A program made the position numbers and the translations under genes. Below the pieces are notes generated by a model. The model made no database searches, was not told the DNA's origin, and saw only the letters and a list, made by a program, of their open reading frames with translations. A stretch of DNA of 64,000 nt from CAIYZT01 sp947461435 (GTDB taxonomy: Bacteria; Pseudomonadota; Alphaproteobacteria; Rhodobacterales; Rhodobacteraceae), in assembly GCA_965284435.1 (NCBI GenBank), contig OZ260083.1, forward strand, positions 682,001 to 746,000. The letters run 5' to 3'. Of the stretch, positions 42,366 to 51,032 are shown piece after piece. The first letter of the stretch is position 1. The number at the start of each line of letters is the position of its first letter.

Positions 42366-43214
42366 ATGGCACTGCTCAGCTTCGAACGAAAATACCGCGT
42401 GCCCGGCGGCACGCTGATCGGCGGGAACCTGTTCGACTTCTGGGTCGGTCCGTTCTACGTCGGCTTCTTTGGGGTCACGACCTTCTTCTTCGCGGCCCTT
42501 GGCACCTTGCTGATCTTTTACGGTGCGGCAATGGGCCCGACCTGGAACCCCTGGCTGGTTTCTATCGACCCGCCAGCGGTGGAAAACGGTCTTGGCTTTG
42601 CCCCTTTGATGCAAGGCGGGCTGTGGCAGATCATCACGATTTGCGCTGTGGGGGCCTTTGTGTCCTGGGCGCTGCGCGAGGTTGAAATCTGCCGCAAGCT
42701 GGGGATCGGCTTTCATGTTCCCTTTGCCTTTGGCTTTGCCATTCTGGCCTATGTGACGCTGGTTGTGTTTCGCCCCATCCTGATGGGCAGCTGGGGTTAT
42801 GCCTTTCCTTACGGCATTTTCAGCCACCTCGATTGGGTCAGCAACACCGGCTATACCTATGGCAACTTTCACTACAACCCGGCGCATATGATTGCGGTGA
42901 CCTTCTTTTTCACCAACGCTTTGGCGCTTGCCTTGCACGGCGGGTTGATCTTGTCGGCTGCCAACCCGCCCAAGGGCGCGTTGATGAAGACGCCCGACCA
43001 CGAAGACACCTTCTTTCGCGATTTGATCGGCTATTCGGTGGGGACCTTGGGCATTCACCGTCTGGGGATGCTTCTGGCGATTTCCGCGGCCTTCTTCAGT
43101 GCGGTCTGCATCGTGATTTCTGGCACGATCTGGTTCGAGCAGTGGGTTGATTGGTGGAACTGGTGGCTTGAACTGCCCTTCTGGGTAGACATTCCTGGAG
43201 GCATAAATGGCTGA
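42366..43214 (+). CDS. pufL: Reaction centre L subunit
   Basis: The 282-residue protein has five membrane helices and starts MALLSFERKYRVPGGTLIGG. Cofactor-binding sites are visible in SNTGYTYGNFHYNPAHM, where His169 and the special-pair ligand His174 (168 and 173 in mature numbering) stand, and in FTNALALALHGGLILS. The start has GGAGAGGGAAGC upstream. It overlaps pufM by eight bases. Confidence 0.99.
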   Translation: MALLSFERKYRVPGGTLIGGNLFDFWVGPFYVGFFGVTTFFFAALGTLLIFYGAAMGPTWNPWLVSIDPPAVENGLGFAPLMQGGLWQIITICAVGAFVSWALREVEICRKLGIGFHVPFAFGFAILAYVTLVVFRPILMGSWGYAFPYGIFSHLDWVSNTGYTYGNFHYNPAHMIAVTFFFTNALALALHGGLILSAANPPKGALMKTPDHEDTFFRDLIGYSVGTLGIHRLGMLLAISAAFFSAVCIVISGTIWFEQWVDWWNWWLELPFWVDIPGGING

Positions 43215-44130
43215 GTATCAAAACTTCTTTACCCAGGTACAGGTCCGCGCAGAGCCCGAAATGGGCATGCATGAGAACGTGGAACTGGGAAACCGGACGA
43301 AGGGCGCAAGCTTTTCCAATCTGGCGGGCTGGTTCGGCAACGCGCAATTGGGGCCGATCTATCTGGGCACCTTTGGTGTGATCTCTTTGGCGACCGGTCT
43401 GATCTGGTTCATGATCATCGGGGGCTGGTTCTGGCATCTGGCCGGCTATAACCCGGCAGTGTTCCTGCGCGATCTGTTCTGGATGTCGCTGGAGCCGCCG
43501 GCCCCGGAATATGGCCTGTCCATTCCGCCGATGGCGGAGGGGGGATTGTTCTTGCTGGCCGGGTTCTTCTTCTTGATCTCGCTGAGCACGTGGTGGGTGC
43601 GCACCTATTTGCGCGCCGAAGCGCTGGGCCTTGGCAAGCATGTGTCCTGGGCTTTTGCCGGGGCGCTGTGGTTGGTGCTGGTGCTGGGTCTGATCCGCCC
43701 GGTTTTGATGGGAAGCTGGTCGGAGGCTGTGCCCTATGGCATCTTCCCGCATCTTGACTGGACCAACAACTTTTCGCTGACCTATGGAAATCTGTTCTAC
43801 AACCCCTTCCACGCGCTGAGCATCGTCTTCCTGTACGGATCGGCCTTGCTGTTCGCGATGCACGGGGCGACCATCTTGTCGGTCACGCGTCTGGGCGGCG
43901 ACCGGGAACTGGAACAGATCGTCGACCGCGGAACGGCATCGGAACGGGCTGCGTTGTTCTGGCGCTGGACCATGGGGTTCAACGCGACGATGGAAGGCAT
44001 TCACCGCTGGGCGTGGTGGTTTGCGGTGCTGGTCACGGTCACGGGCGGCATTGGCATTCTGCTGACGGGAACTGTGGTGGACAACTGGTATGTCTGGGCG
44101 CAGGTCCATGGCTATGCCCCCCCGAACTGA
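43207..44130 (+). CDS. pufM: Reaction centre M subunit
   Basis: The 307-residue protein has five membrane helices. It shows LGPIYLGTFG, GIFPHLDWTNNFSLTYGNLFYNPFHALSIVFLYGSALLFAMHGATIL with the special-pair and iron-ligand His residues, and RWTMGFNATMEGIHRWAWWFAVL. It starts within pufL. pufX follows after 20 bases; there is no pufC. Confidence 0.99.
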   Translation: MAEYQNFFTQVQVRAEPEMGMHENVELGNRTKGASFSNLAGWFGNAQLGPIYLGTFGVISLATGLIWFMIIGGWFWHLAGYNPAVFLRDLFWMSLEPPAPEYGLSIPPMAEGGLFLLAGFFFLISLSTWWVRTYLRAEALGLGKHVSWAFAGALWLVLVLGLIRPVLMGSWSEAVPYGIFPHLDWTNNFSLTYGNLFYNPFHALSIVFLYGSALLFAMHGATILSVTRLGGDRELEQIVDRGTASERAALFWRWTMGFNATMEGIHRWAWWFAVLVTVTGGIGILLTGTVVDNWYVWAQVHGYAPPN

Positions 44131-44150
44131 GCGCAGGAAAGGATTGATCC

Positions 44151-44384
44151 ATGTCTGACGAACATCTTTTCGAAGGCCAATCGCCGATCATCCGCTTGCG
44201 GGTTTGGGCGCTGGGTCAAATGGTCTGGGGCGCGTTCATGGGCGGCATTTTCGCCATCGCCCTTGGCGTGATCTTCCTGGTGGTTTGGGGCATCGGCCAG
44301 ATGCTGCCACCCGAAAGCAAAGAGGCCCCCTCGCCCTATGGCGCGCTGGAGATTGCCCAGCCGCTGCAGACCGAGGTGGTCTGA
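44151..44384 (+). CDS. pufX: PufX
   Basis: The 77-residue protein has a single membrane helix with glycine spacing (WGAFMGGIFAIALGVIF) and the PufX N-terminus MSDEHLFEGQSPIIRLRVWALGQM. PufX opens the LH1 ring for quinone exchange and helps dimerise core complexes in Rhodobacter. GGAAAGGATTGATCC precedes the ATG. It is slightly shorter than the 82 residues of R. sphaeroides PufX. It places the organism in the Rhodobacter group. Confidence 0.95.
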   Translation: MSDEHLFEGQSPIIRLRVWALGQMVWGAFMGGIFAIALGVIFLVVWGIGQMLPPESKEAPSPYGALEIAQPLQTEVV

Positions 44385-44533
44385 GTGATCGCTTGGGGGG
44401 CAAATATCTTGTCCCCCAAGCCAAGATGTCTGGGCCATGAAGCCGGCCTAGGCCTCGGGCCCTCCACAGCCCGGTTCCCTTCCTGTTGGCACAGGAACCT
44501 GGTGCCGTGTGTGACCCACCCGGCACCCTTTTT
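44385..44533 (+). ncRNA. Structured puf 3' UTR, candidate PcrX-like sRNA
   Basis: After pufX the transcript can form, in order: an 11-bp hairpin at 44391-44421 (GCTTGGGGGGC with GTCCCCCAAGC, loop of nine), a GGCCTAGGCC palindrome at 44445-44454, a 7-bp hairpin TTCCTGT-TGGC-ACAGGAA at 44481-44498, and a terminator at 44502-44533. In R. sphaeroides the sRNA PcrX is cut from the puf 3' UTR and lowers puf mRNA. Position and structure here fit; sequence identity was not checked. Confidence 0.5.
44502..44533 (+). terminator. Terminator of the puf operon
   Basis: GGTGCCG at 44502-44508 pairs with CGGCACC at 44521-44527 around a 12-base loop, followed by CTTTTTCC. It ends 19 bases before the dxs ATG, so dxs is probably expressed partly by read-through or from a promoter within the puf 3' region. 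Confidence 0.75.
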
Positions 44534-44551
44534 CCTTTAAAGGAGCGACAC

Positions 44552-46462
44552 ATGTCCCGCCCTTATACCCCCACATTGGACCGCGTGGTTCTGCCAGAGG
44601 ATCTGAAAGGGTTAAGCGACAACGCGCTGAAAACCCTTGCGGATGAACTGCGCGACGAGGTGATTTCAGTGGTGTCCGAAACGGGAGGACATCTGGGAAG
44701 TTCCCTTGGCGTGGTGGAATTGACGGTGGCGATCCACGCGGTTTTCAACACCCCGGTGGACAAGTTGATCTTCGACGTAGGGCACCAATGCTATCCCCAT
44801 AAAATATTGACCGGCCGGCGCGCCGAGATGCGCACCTTGCGGCAGGGCGGCGGTCTGAGCGGTTTTACCAAGCGCAGCGAAAGCGGATACGATCCGTTTG
44901 GGGCGGCGCATTCATCGACCAGCATCTCGGCCGCGCTGGGGTTTGCGGTGGGGCGCGATATGGGCCAGCCCACGGGCGATGCGATCGCTGTGATTGGCGA
45001 TGGCGCGATTACGGCCGGAATGGCCTATGAGGCGATGAATGCCGCCGGCCATCTGGGCAAGCGGCTGTTCGTGATCCTGAATGACAATGACATGAGCATT
45101 GCCCCCCCGGTTGGGGCGCTGAACACTTATTTGAACGGGCTGTCTGCGGCGGCGCCCTTTGCCACCCTGCGCAGCATGGCGGAGGGGTTTGAGGCGGCGC
45201 TGCCCGGCCCGCTGCGCGAAGGGGCCAAGCGGGCGCGCCAGTTGGTGGCGGGCACACCCGAGGGGGCGACGCTGTTCGAAGCCCTTGGCATGACCTATAT
45301 CGGGCCGGTGGACGGCCATGACATGCCCAGCCTTCTGGGTTGTTTGCGGGCGGCCAAGACACGCGCAACCGGGCCGGTTCTGATTCACGTCGTGACGGTG
45401 AAGGGCAAGGGATATGCCCCGGCCGAAGCGGCGGCTGACAAGTATCACGGCGTCGCGAAGTTTGACGTCATCACCGGCGCGCAGGCCAAGGCCAAGGCCA
45501 ATGCCCCGGCCTATACCAATGTTTTCGGCCAGGCGCTGACCGATGCTGCGGCGCGGGACGGGCGCATTGTGGCGGTGACGGCGGCCATGCCGTCGGGAAC
45601 CGGATTGGACATCATGGCGCGGCAGTTTCCGGCCCGGGTGTTTGATGTCGGCATTGCCGAGCAGCACGGCGTCACCTTTGCCGCCGGGATGGCGGCATCG
45701 GGGCTGAAGCCCTTTGTGGCGATCTATTCGACATTCCTGCAGCGCGGGTATGACCAGATCGTGCATGATGTGGCGTTGCAAGGCCTTCCTGTGCGGTTTG
45801 CGATTGACCGGGCCGGGTTGGTTGGCGCGGATGGGGCCACCCATGCCGGGGCCTTTGACGTGGGATATCTGGCCAATCTGCCGGGCTTTGTGGTGATGGC
45901 GCCGGGGGATGAGGCCGAGTTGGTGCATATGGTTGCCACCGCCGCAGAGTACGACGAAGGACCGATTTCGTTCCGTTATCCGCGCGGGGAAGGCGTTGGC
46001 ACGCAGATGCCAGAGCGCGGCACGCCGATTGAGATTGGGCGGGGCCGGGTGGTGCGTGAGGGGGCCCATGTGGCGGTGATGTCTTTCGGGGCGCATTTGC
46101 ATGAATGTCTGCTGGCCGCCGAATCCTTGGCCGCCGAGGGACTCACGGTGACGGTGGCCGATGCGCGGTTTGCAAAGCCTTTGGACCATGATCTGATCGC
46201 GCAGCTGGCGCGGCACCATGAGGCGATCATCACCGTCGAACAGGGGGCGGGCGGCGGGTTTGGCGCGCAGGTTCTGGAGTATATGGCCAATTCGGGCGGG
46301 CTTGATCATGGGTTGAAGCTGCGGACCTTGACCTTGCCTGACCGCTTTATTGATCATGCAAGCCCTGCGGCCATGTATGCCGATGCCGGGTTGGATGCGG
46401 CCCATATCATCAGGGCGGTGCGGGCCGTGCGATCGCCCGCTGTGCGGGCGCTGCGGGCCTGA
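44552..46462 (+). CDS. dxs: 1-deoxy-D-xylulose-5-phosphate synthase
   Basis: The 636-residue thiamine-diphosphate enzyme starts the MEP pathway that feeds carotenoids, the bacteriochlorophyll tail and quinones. It shows SETGGHLGSSLGVVELTVAIH, VIGDGAITAGMAYEAMNAAG with NDNDMSI (TPP site) and FAIDRAGLVGADGATHAG. The frame opens earlier, but the ATG at 44552 follows AAAGGAGCGACAC. Location next to puf matches Rhodobacter capsulatus. Confidence 0.97.
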   Translation: MSRPYTPTLDRVVLPEDLKGLSDNALKTLADELRDEVISVVSETGGHLGSSLGVVELTVAIHAVFNTPVDKLIFDVGHQCYPHKILTGRRAEMRTLRQGGGLSGFTKRSESGYDPFGAAHSSTSISAALGFAVGRDMGQPTGDAIAVIGDGAITAGMAYEAMNAAGHLGKRLFVILNDNDMSIAPPVGALNTYLNGLSAAAPFATLRSMAEGFEAALPGPLREGAKRARQLVAGTPEGATLFEALGMTYIGPVDGHDMPSLLGCLRAAKTRATGPVLIHVVTVKGKGYAPAEAAADKYHGVAKFDVITGAQAKAKANAPAYTNVFGQALTDAAARDGRIVAVTAAMPSGTGLDIMARQFPARVFDVGIAEQHGVTFAAGMAASGLKPFVAIYSTFLQRGYDQIVHDVALQGLPVRFAIDRAGLVGADGATHAGAFDVGYLANLPGFVVMAPGDEAELVHMVATAAEYDEGPISFRYPRGEGVGTQMPERGTPIEIGRGRVVREGAHVAVMSFGAHLHECLLAAESLAAEGLTVTVADARFAKPLDHDLIAQLARHHEAIITVEQGAGGGFGAQVLEYMANSGGLDHGLKLRTLTLPDRFIDHASPAAMYADAGLDAAHIIRAVRAVRSPAVRALRA

Positions 46463-46465
46463 AAC

Positions 46466-46499
46466 AAAAAAAGGCCCCCAAGACTGGGGGCCTTTTTGT
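46466..46499. terminator. Bidirectional terminator between dxs and cycA
   Basis: AGGCCCCCA, loop AGAC, and TGGGGGCCT form a perfect 9-bp stem flanked by A-run on the left and T-run on the right, so it can end transcripts from both sides. Confidence 0.95.
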
Positions 46500-46520
46500 T
46501 CGGGCGCGCCCGACGTTAGA

Positions 46521-46979
46521 TCAAGGCGTGGTGGTTGCGGCTGCAGCGCCATCGACGGGTGGTGCCAGGCTGGCAAGGTAAGCCGCGACGTTGGCCGCAT
46601 CTTCTTGGCCCTTCAGCTTGAACATCATCTTGGATTTGGCGCCCTTGTCCTTCAGGTAGTCTTTCCAGAACCCTGCAGGATCTTGCACATAGGTTGCAAG
46701 CTGCGCCTCGTCCCAGATCATGCCTGCGGCGCCGGCAGCGACGATGCTGTCGCCATATTTGAATTCGGGGTAAGACCCCGCAACACGGCCAATGACGCCA
46801 TACAGGTTTGGACCGGTCTTGGACCCTTTGCCCGCAAGGGTATTTCCGTCAGCGTCGATGACGCTGTGGCAGGTCTGGCATTTGGCAAAAACGGCCTCAC
46901 CGGCTGCAGCATCGCCTTCGGCGAAGGCAGGTGCAGCGGCGGAAGCAAGTACTGCAAGTACAGCAAAGTGGAATTTCAT
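46521..46979 (-). CDS. cycA: Cytochrome c2
   Basis: The 152-residue periplasmic protein has a Sec signal (MKFHFAVLAVLASAAAPAFAE) and one haem site at Cys34-x-x-Cys37-His38 (AKCQTCHSV). KSKMMFKL holds the likely Met ligand, and GPNLYGVIGR fits class-I cytochrome c2. It carries electrons from the bc1 complex to the reaction centre. The C-terminal tail is Ala/Thr/Pro rich. Placement beside hemA matches R. sphaeroides. ATG at 46979 is chosen for the signal peptide. Confidence 0.94.
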   Translation of the reverse strand: MKFHFAVLAVLASAAAPAFAEGDAAAGEAVFAKCQTCHSVIDADGNTLAGKGSKTGPNLYGVIGRVAGSYPEFKYGDSIVAAGAAGMIWDEAQLATYVQDPAGFWKDYLKDKGAKSKMMFKLKGQEDAANVAAYLASLAPPVDGAAAATTTP

Positions 46980-47048
46980 CGGCGGTCTCCCTGTTACGCC
47001 CATATCTTATACGCGTAGGCGCAATATCTGTATCAATTTCGCGCGACG

Positions 47049-48260
47049 TCAAGCCACTGCATGCGACAGCGCGCACTGTTGCCACAAAGAGGCCAAAGCG
47101 GTCGCCAAATGATCGATATCGGCGTCAGAATGGAAGGGCGACGGCGTGATGCGCAGGCGTTCGGTGCCCTTGGCGACGGTTGGGTAATTGATCGGCTGCA
47201 CGTAAATTCCCCAATCGCGCATCAAGATATCAGAGATCATGCGGCATTTGACCGGATCGCCGATCATCACGGGGATGATATGGCTGTCATTGGCCATATG
47301 CGGGATGCCGGCGCGATCCAGCCGTGCGCGCAGTTTGGCCACTTGTTCGCGCTGACGCTGACGTTCGATCTGGCTGGTTTTCAGATGCCGAATCGAGGCG
47401 GTGGCAGCGGCGGCGACGGCCGGTGGCAGGGCCGTGGTGAAGATGAAGCCTGAGGCGAAGCTGCGGATAAAATCGCACAGCGGGGCCGAGCCGGTGATGT
47501 AGCCGCCGACGACGCCATAGGCCTTGCCCAAGGTGCCTTCGATCAGATCGATCTGATCGGCCAGACCTTCGCGTTCAGAAACGCCGCCGCCGCGCGGGCC
47601 GTACATGCCGACGGCGTGCACCTCGTCGATATAGGTCAGGGCGCCGTGCGCCTTTGCAACCTGCACGATTTCCTTGATGGGCGAGATGTCACCATCCATC
47701 GAATAGACCGATTCGAAGGCAACAACCTTTGGTCTGTCGCCGACGGCGGCAAGTTTGCGGTCAAGATCGCGCCAATCGTTGTGCTTCCAGATCACCTTGT
47801 CGGCGCGCGAATGGCGCACACCTTCGATCATGGAGGCGTGGTTTCCGGCGTCTGACAGAATGACGACATTGGGAATGCGAGAGCCGAGGGTGGACAGCGC
47901 CGCCCAGTTGGACACGTAACCTGAGGTGAACAGAAGTGCCGCCGCTTTGCCGTGCAGATCAGCCAGTTCGGATTCAAGCAAAAGGTGATTGTGGTTGGTG
48001 CCCGAAATATTGCGGGTCCCGCCCGCGCCTGTTCCGCACGCCTGCACGCAATCGACCATGGCCTGCACCACATCGGGATGTTGGCCCATGCCCAGATAGT
48101 CGTTGGAGCACCACACGGTGATGTCCTTTACTTCGCCATCCTTGTGGTTGGCGGCACGGGGAAATTCGCCGCGCTTGCGTTCCAGCTCCGCAAAGGTGCG
48201 GTAGTTGCCCTCGGCTTTGAGTGTTTCGATCTGTGCGCGGAAAAGGCTGTCAAAGTCCAT
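47049..48260 (-). CDS. hemA: 5-aminolevulinate synthase
   Basis: The 403-residue PLP enzyme condenses glycine and succinyl-CoA, the C4 route and first step of tetrapyrrole synthesis. It shows WCSNDYLGMGQHP, TGAGGTRNISGTNHNHLLLE, SVYSMDGDISPI, DEVHAVGMYGPRGGGVSER and the PLP Lys246 in GTLGKAYGVVGGYI. Rhodobacter often has a second isozyme, HemT, elsewhere. Start overlaps the puhE stop by 11 bases. Confidence 0.97.
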   Translation of the reverse strand: MDFDSLFRAQIETLKAEGNYRTFAELERKRGEFPRAANHKDGEVKDITVWCSNDYLGMGQHPDVVQAMVDCVQACGTGAGGTRNISGTNHNHLLLESELADLHGKAAALLFTSGYVSNWAALSTLGSRIPNVVILSDAGNHASMIEGVRHSRADKVIWKHNDWRDLDRKLAAVGDRPKVVAFESVYSMDGDISPIKEIVQVAKAHGALTYIDEVHAVGMYGPRGGGVSEREGLADQIDLIEGTLGKAYGVVGGYITGSAPLCDFIRSFASGFIFTTALPPAVAAAATASIRHLKTSQIERQRQREQVAKLRARLDRAGIPHMANDSHIIPVMIGDPVKCRMISDILMRDWGIYVQPINYPTVAKGTERLRITPSPFHSDADIDHLATALASLWQQCALSHAVA

Positions 48261-49062
48261 TGGCGTCCTCGTTCAAACGGTCGATTTTTGATTTTGCGGC
48301 GGGAAGCATCCAGCGCCAGAGTTTCTCGTCAGGTAGGGGCAGCACCATGAACCAGTGTTCCAGCAGGGCCAGAAGGCACAGGCAGGTGAGCAGGGCATAG
48401 CCCACGTCCATTCCGGGTTTGTCCACATTGATGGCGCGTTCCATCATCAAGGCAGAAGCCACTGTCAGAACAGAGACAGAGACCGGAAAGAACGCGCTGA
48501 TGCGGCGAATTCGAAAGTGGCTGGCCAAGTGGGCCAAGGGGCGGGGCAAGAACTGCACGTTGATGCGCGGCACGCCCAAGAACAGGTTCAGCTTGGCCGA
48601 AATCCGGGCAAAGAACAGGACGGCGAAGGTGCCAAAAGCGAAGGGATTGGTCGCGTGAAGGGACATCACGCCCAGAACAAGCAGCGTCAGGATCAAAAGT
48701 GATTCGTGCCACGCAATGGTGCCGACCGCGCGCCAGAACCGGTTTGCCGGCCGGGCAAAGGGCGGGCAATCTTGGCGGTTGGGGCCCGTGATGATGCCCG
48801 ATAGAAAGGCCAGTTCGATCCAGCCCCAGATCGCAAGCGCGGCAAAGAATGCGGTGTAGATTCCGCCCGCGGTCAAATCTGGCAAAGAGATCCAGGCGGC
48901 CCAAAAGCCCAAGACCAGCAGCGGTATGCCCGCGATCACCGAATTCAGGTGATCGCCCGGCAAACCATTGTCGGCCACACGCACGCGCCACAGGATGATG
49001 CCGGTGGAAAACCACCAGACAAACAAGGTCAGCAGCGCGGCGATCCAGGGGCTGTCCATCAT
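48250..49062 (-). CDS. puhE: PuhE, photosynthetic complex assembly membrane protein
   Basis: The 270-residue protein has about seven membrane segments and matches PuhE (DUF3623). It shows FVWWFSTGIILWRVR and, near the middle, a WHESLLILTLLVLGVMSLHATNPF stretch. In R. capsulatus PuhE modulates reaction-centre assembly and bacteriochlorophyll synthesis. Adjacent ATGs lie at 49062 and 49059. The upstream in-frame extension lacks hydrophobic character. Confidence 0.9.
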   Translation of the reverse strand: MMDSPWIAALLTLFVWWFSTGIILWRVRVADNGLPGDHLNSVIAGIPLLVLGFWAAWISLPDLTAGGIYTAFFAALAIWGWIELAFLSGIITGPNRQDCPPFARPANRFWRAVGTIAWHESLLILTLLVLGVMSLHATNPFAFGTFAVLFFARISAKLNLFLGVPRINVQFLPRPLAHLASHFRIRRISAFFPVSVSVLTVASALMMERAINVDKPGMDVGYALLTCLCLLALLEHWFMVLPLPDEKLWRWMLPAAKSKIDRLNEDANGL

Positions 49063-49138
49063 GACAGGGCCCCTGATATCAAAAAGCCGAGAGCCGGGGC
49101 GCGCCCGCCCCAAACCCCCGGCTTATGGGTGAAGCGGA

Positions 49139-50245
49139 TCAATACGACGGCTCCAACCGGACGTTGACGGGCGGTGTCTGTTTGATCACCGGGATGGTGT
49201 ACAAGGACACAAAGGCCAGCGCCGCCTTGGCTGCCCCGAGTTTGTGGCTGATAAAGCCGCCAAGGCCGCCCTTGCGTTTGGCCGCATCCATCTGGCCGAA
49301 GGCATCGCGCATCCGGCGCAGGTTCGGCATCCAGCGGGCATGGTCAATGTTCAGTTCCACCGGAAAGACCTGACGCGCGATGGTTGAGGTTTTGCGGAAC
49401 ACCTCTTGGTCGTACCATTCGATATCCACGCCAAGGGCATTATGGAATTCGGGGCGGGCATGATCGCGCACATACATGGTGGAATAGACCGCTGTCAGGA
49501 AAAAGCGGATCCAGAGTTTGTTGGCGAAAGAGGTGGTCAGTTTCGGATCGGTGCGCATCAACAAGGCGAAGGCTTCGCCATGCGAAAATTCGTCATTGCA
49601 CCATTCACGGAACCACAAGAAGATTGGGTGAAAGCGCATTTCCGGGTTCGCTTCGAGGTGCCGGAAGATGGTGATGTAGCGCGCATACCCAATCTTTTCA
49701 GATAGATAGGTCGCATAGAAGATGAACTTGGGCCTGAAATAGGTGTATTTCTTGGCCTTGGTCAGAAAGCCCAGGTTCACCGCAACACCGGCTTCGCGCA
49801 GCGCATCGTTGATGAAACCGGCATGGCGCGCTTCGTCGCGCGACATGTAGCTGAACAGTTCGCAGATGTCGGGATTGGTGCCGCGGCGTTTCATTTCCTT
49901 GTACAGAACGCAGCCCGAAAATTCGGCCGTGCAGGAGGACACCAGAAAGTCGATGAACTCACGCTTCAGCTTTGGTTCCATCCCGTCCCAGTCTGCTTGC
50001 CAAGCCGCGTTCTTTTTGAAGTGGCCCTTGTTGGGGTCAGACTTCATCTGGGCCAAAAGCTTGTCCCAGTCGGCGCGCACGGGCGTGACGTCGATCTTGT
50101 CCATCTCGTCAAAATCGGTGGTGTAAAAGCGCGGGTTCAACAAAGTGGTCTCTGTCGCCATGGCTTGGGTATCGGGCTTGTCCTGCTCGGCGGCGAGGGC
50201 GGCATATTCGGCGTCAAGGGCCTGTGGTGTTGTATTGACGTTCAC
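49139..50245 (-). CDS. acsF: Aerobic Mg-protoporphyrin IX monomethyl ester cyclase AcsF
   Basis: The 368-residue di-iron enzyme forms ring E with oxygen. Iron-binding motifs are seen as RDEARHAGFINDAL, EKIGYARYITIFRHLE and WCNDEFSHGEAFALLMRTDP. Presence shows that pigment can be made under oxygen. No anaerobic bchE lies in the window. ATG overlaps the stop of the 98-residue ORF upstream. Confidence 0.96.
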   Translation of the reverse strand: MNVNTTPQALDAEYAALAAEQDKPDTQAMATETTLLNPRFYTTDFDEMDKIDVTPVRADWDKLLAQMKSDPNKGHFKKNAAWQADWDGMEPKLKREFIDFLVSSCTAEFSGCVLYKEMKRRGTNPDICELFSYMSRDEARHAGFINDALREAGVAVNLGFLTKAKKYTYFRPKFIFYATYLSEKIGYARYITIFRHLEANPEMRFHPIFLWFREWCNDEFSHGEAFALLMRTDPKLTTSFANKLWIRFFLTAVYSTMYVRDHARPEFHNALGVDIEWYDQEVFRKTSTIARQVFPVELNIDHARWMPNLRRMRDAFGQMDAAKRKGGLGGFISHKLGAAKAALAFVSLYTIPVIKQTPPVNVRLEPSY

Positions 50246-50538
50246 AGTGTCACCTCATCTGAAAAGGAAAATTCGCACAGTTCCATGAACCCGAAATCGC
50301 CGGTGGCGCGGGTCCACAGGCGTTCAAGAACGCTGGCGCGGGTGATGGTGGCCTGACGGTCTTCGATGATCAGCTCTCCGTAGGCGGCAAGAATCGGGGC
50401 GCCGTGAACCAGCACTTCATCGCCCGGGTAGACTACTGCGCCATTGTTGAAACGGACGTGGGCATGCAGGCTTTCAAAGCGGTGACTGACCTCGACCGTG
50501 CAGGGCACGCTTTCTGCCGTTTTTGTGAAAAGTCCCAT
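50242..50538 (-). CDS. Conserved PGC protein of unknown function, 98 aa
   Basis: I recognise this only by position: R. sphaeroides has a similar-sized ORF between puhC and acsF. The product is soluble, beta-rich by appearance, starts MGLFTKTAESVPCTVEVSHRF and contains VVYPGDEVLVHGAPI. Overlap with acsF (four bases) suggests co-translation and possibly a role with the cyclase. The small BciE/Ycf54-type cyclase partner is a thought, but no motif supports it. Confidence 0.8.
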   Translation of the reverse strand: MGLFTKTAESVPCTVEVSHRFESLHAHVRFNNGAVVYPGDEVLVHGAPILAAYGELIIEDRQATITRASVLERLWTRATGDFGFMELCEFSFSDEVTL

Positions 50539-50564
50539 GATTTGGTTCCCATTATTGGTTGGTG

Positions 50565-51020
50565 CTATTGCGACATGAGCCGTTCGAACGCAGCCCTATT
50601 GTCAGTACCGAAGGCGCCAAGTTCGACGCTCCAGCCCGTGTAGTCATCCAGCGCTGTGAGGCGACCGTTTGCGTATTCCACAATACGCAACGGCAACATT
50701 TTATCAACGCCGGCTGTCAACCGCTCACGCTCCATTCCGTTCTGAATGACGGTTATGAAGCCGCCATGCGGCAGATCCATCAGCAGCGTACCATCTTCTG
50801 CCAAAACGGTCACGGCTTGCGCGCCGCCGCCTTGCAGAATGACGCTGCGTTCGTTCACGATGGCCGCATCCATTGGCACGCCTTCGTGGGGACGGTTGGT
50901 TATCACGCCATAGCTGACGACGGCGAGGCTGGCCAGAACCAGCGCGAGCATGGCCAAAAGCAGATGCTTTGGAATCATGTCCTTGTCGTCAGACGGGCGG
51001 CTTTGGGTGGTCATGGTCAT
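50565..51020 (-). CDS. puhC: PuhC, photosynthetic complex assembly protein
   Basis: The 151-residue protein has one N-terminal membrane helix (about residues 18-40) and a periplasmic domain (ILQGGGAQAVTVLAEDG, GFITVIQNGMERERL). It fits PuhC by length and location downstream of puhB. PuhC aids LH1/reaction-centre reorganisation in R. capsulatus. Twelve bases separate it from puhB. Confidence 0.88.
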   Translation of the reverse strand: MTMTTQSRPSDDKDMIPKHLLLAMLALVLASLAVVSYGVITNRPHEGVPMDAAIVNERSVILQGGGAQAVTVLAEDGTLLMDLPHGGFITVIQNGMERERLTAGVDKMLPLRIVEYANGRLTALDDYTGWSVELGAFGTDNRAAFERLMSQ

Positions 51021-51032
51021 GAGGGCCCCCGA

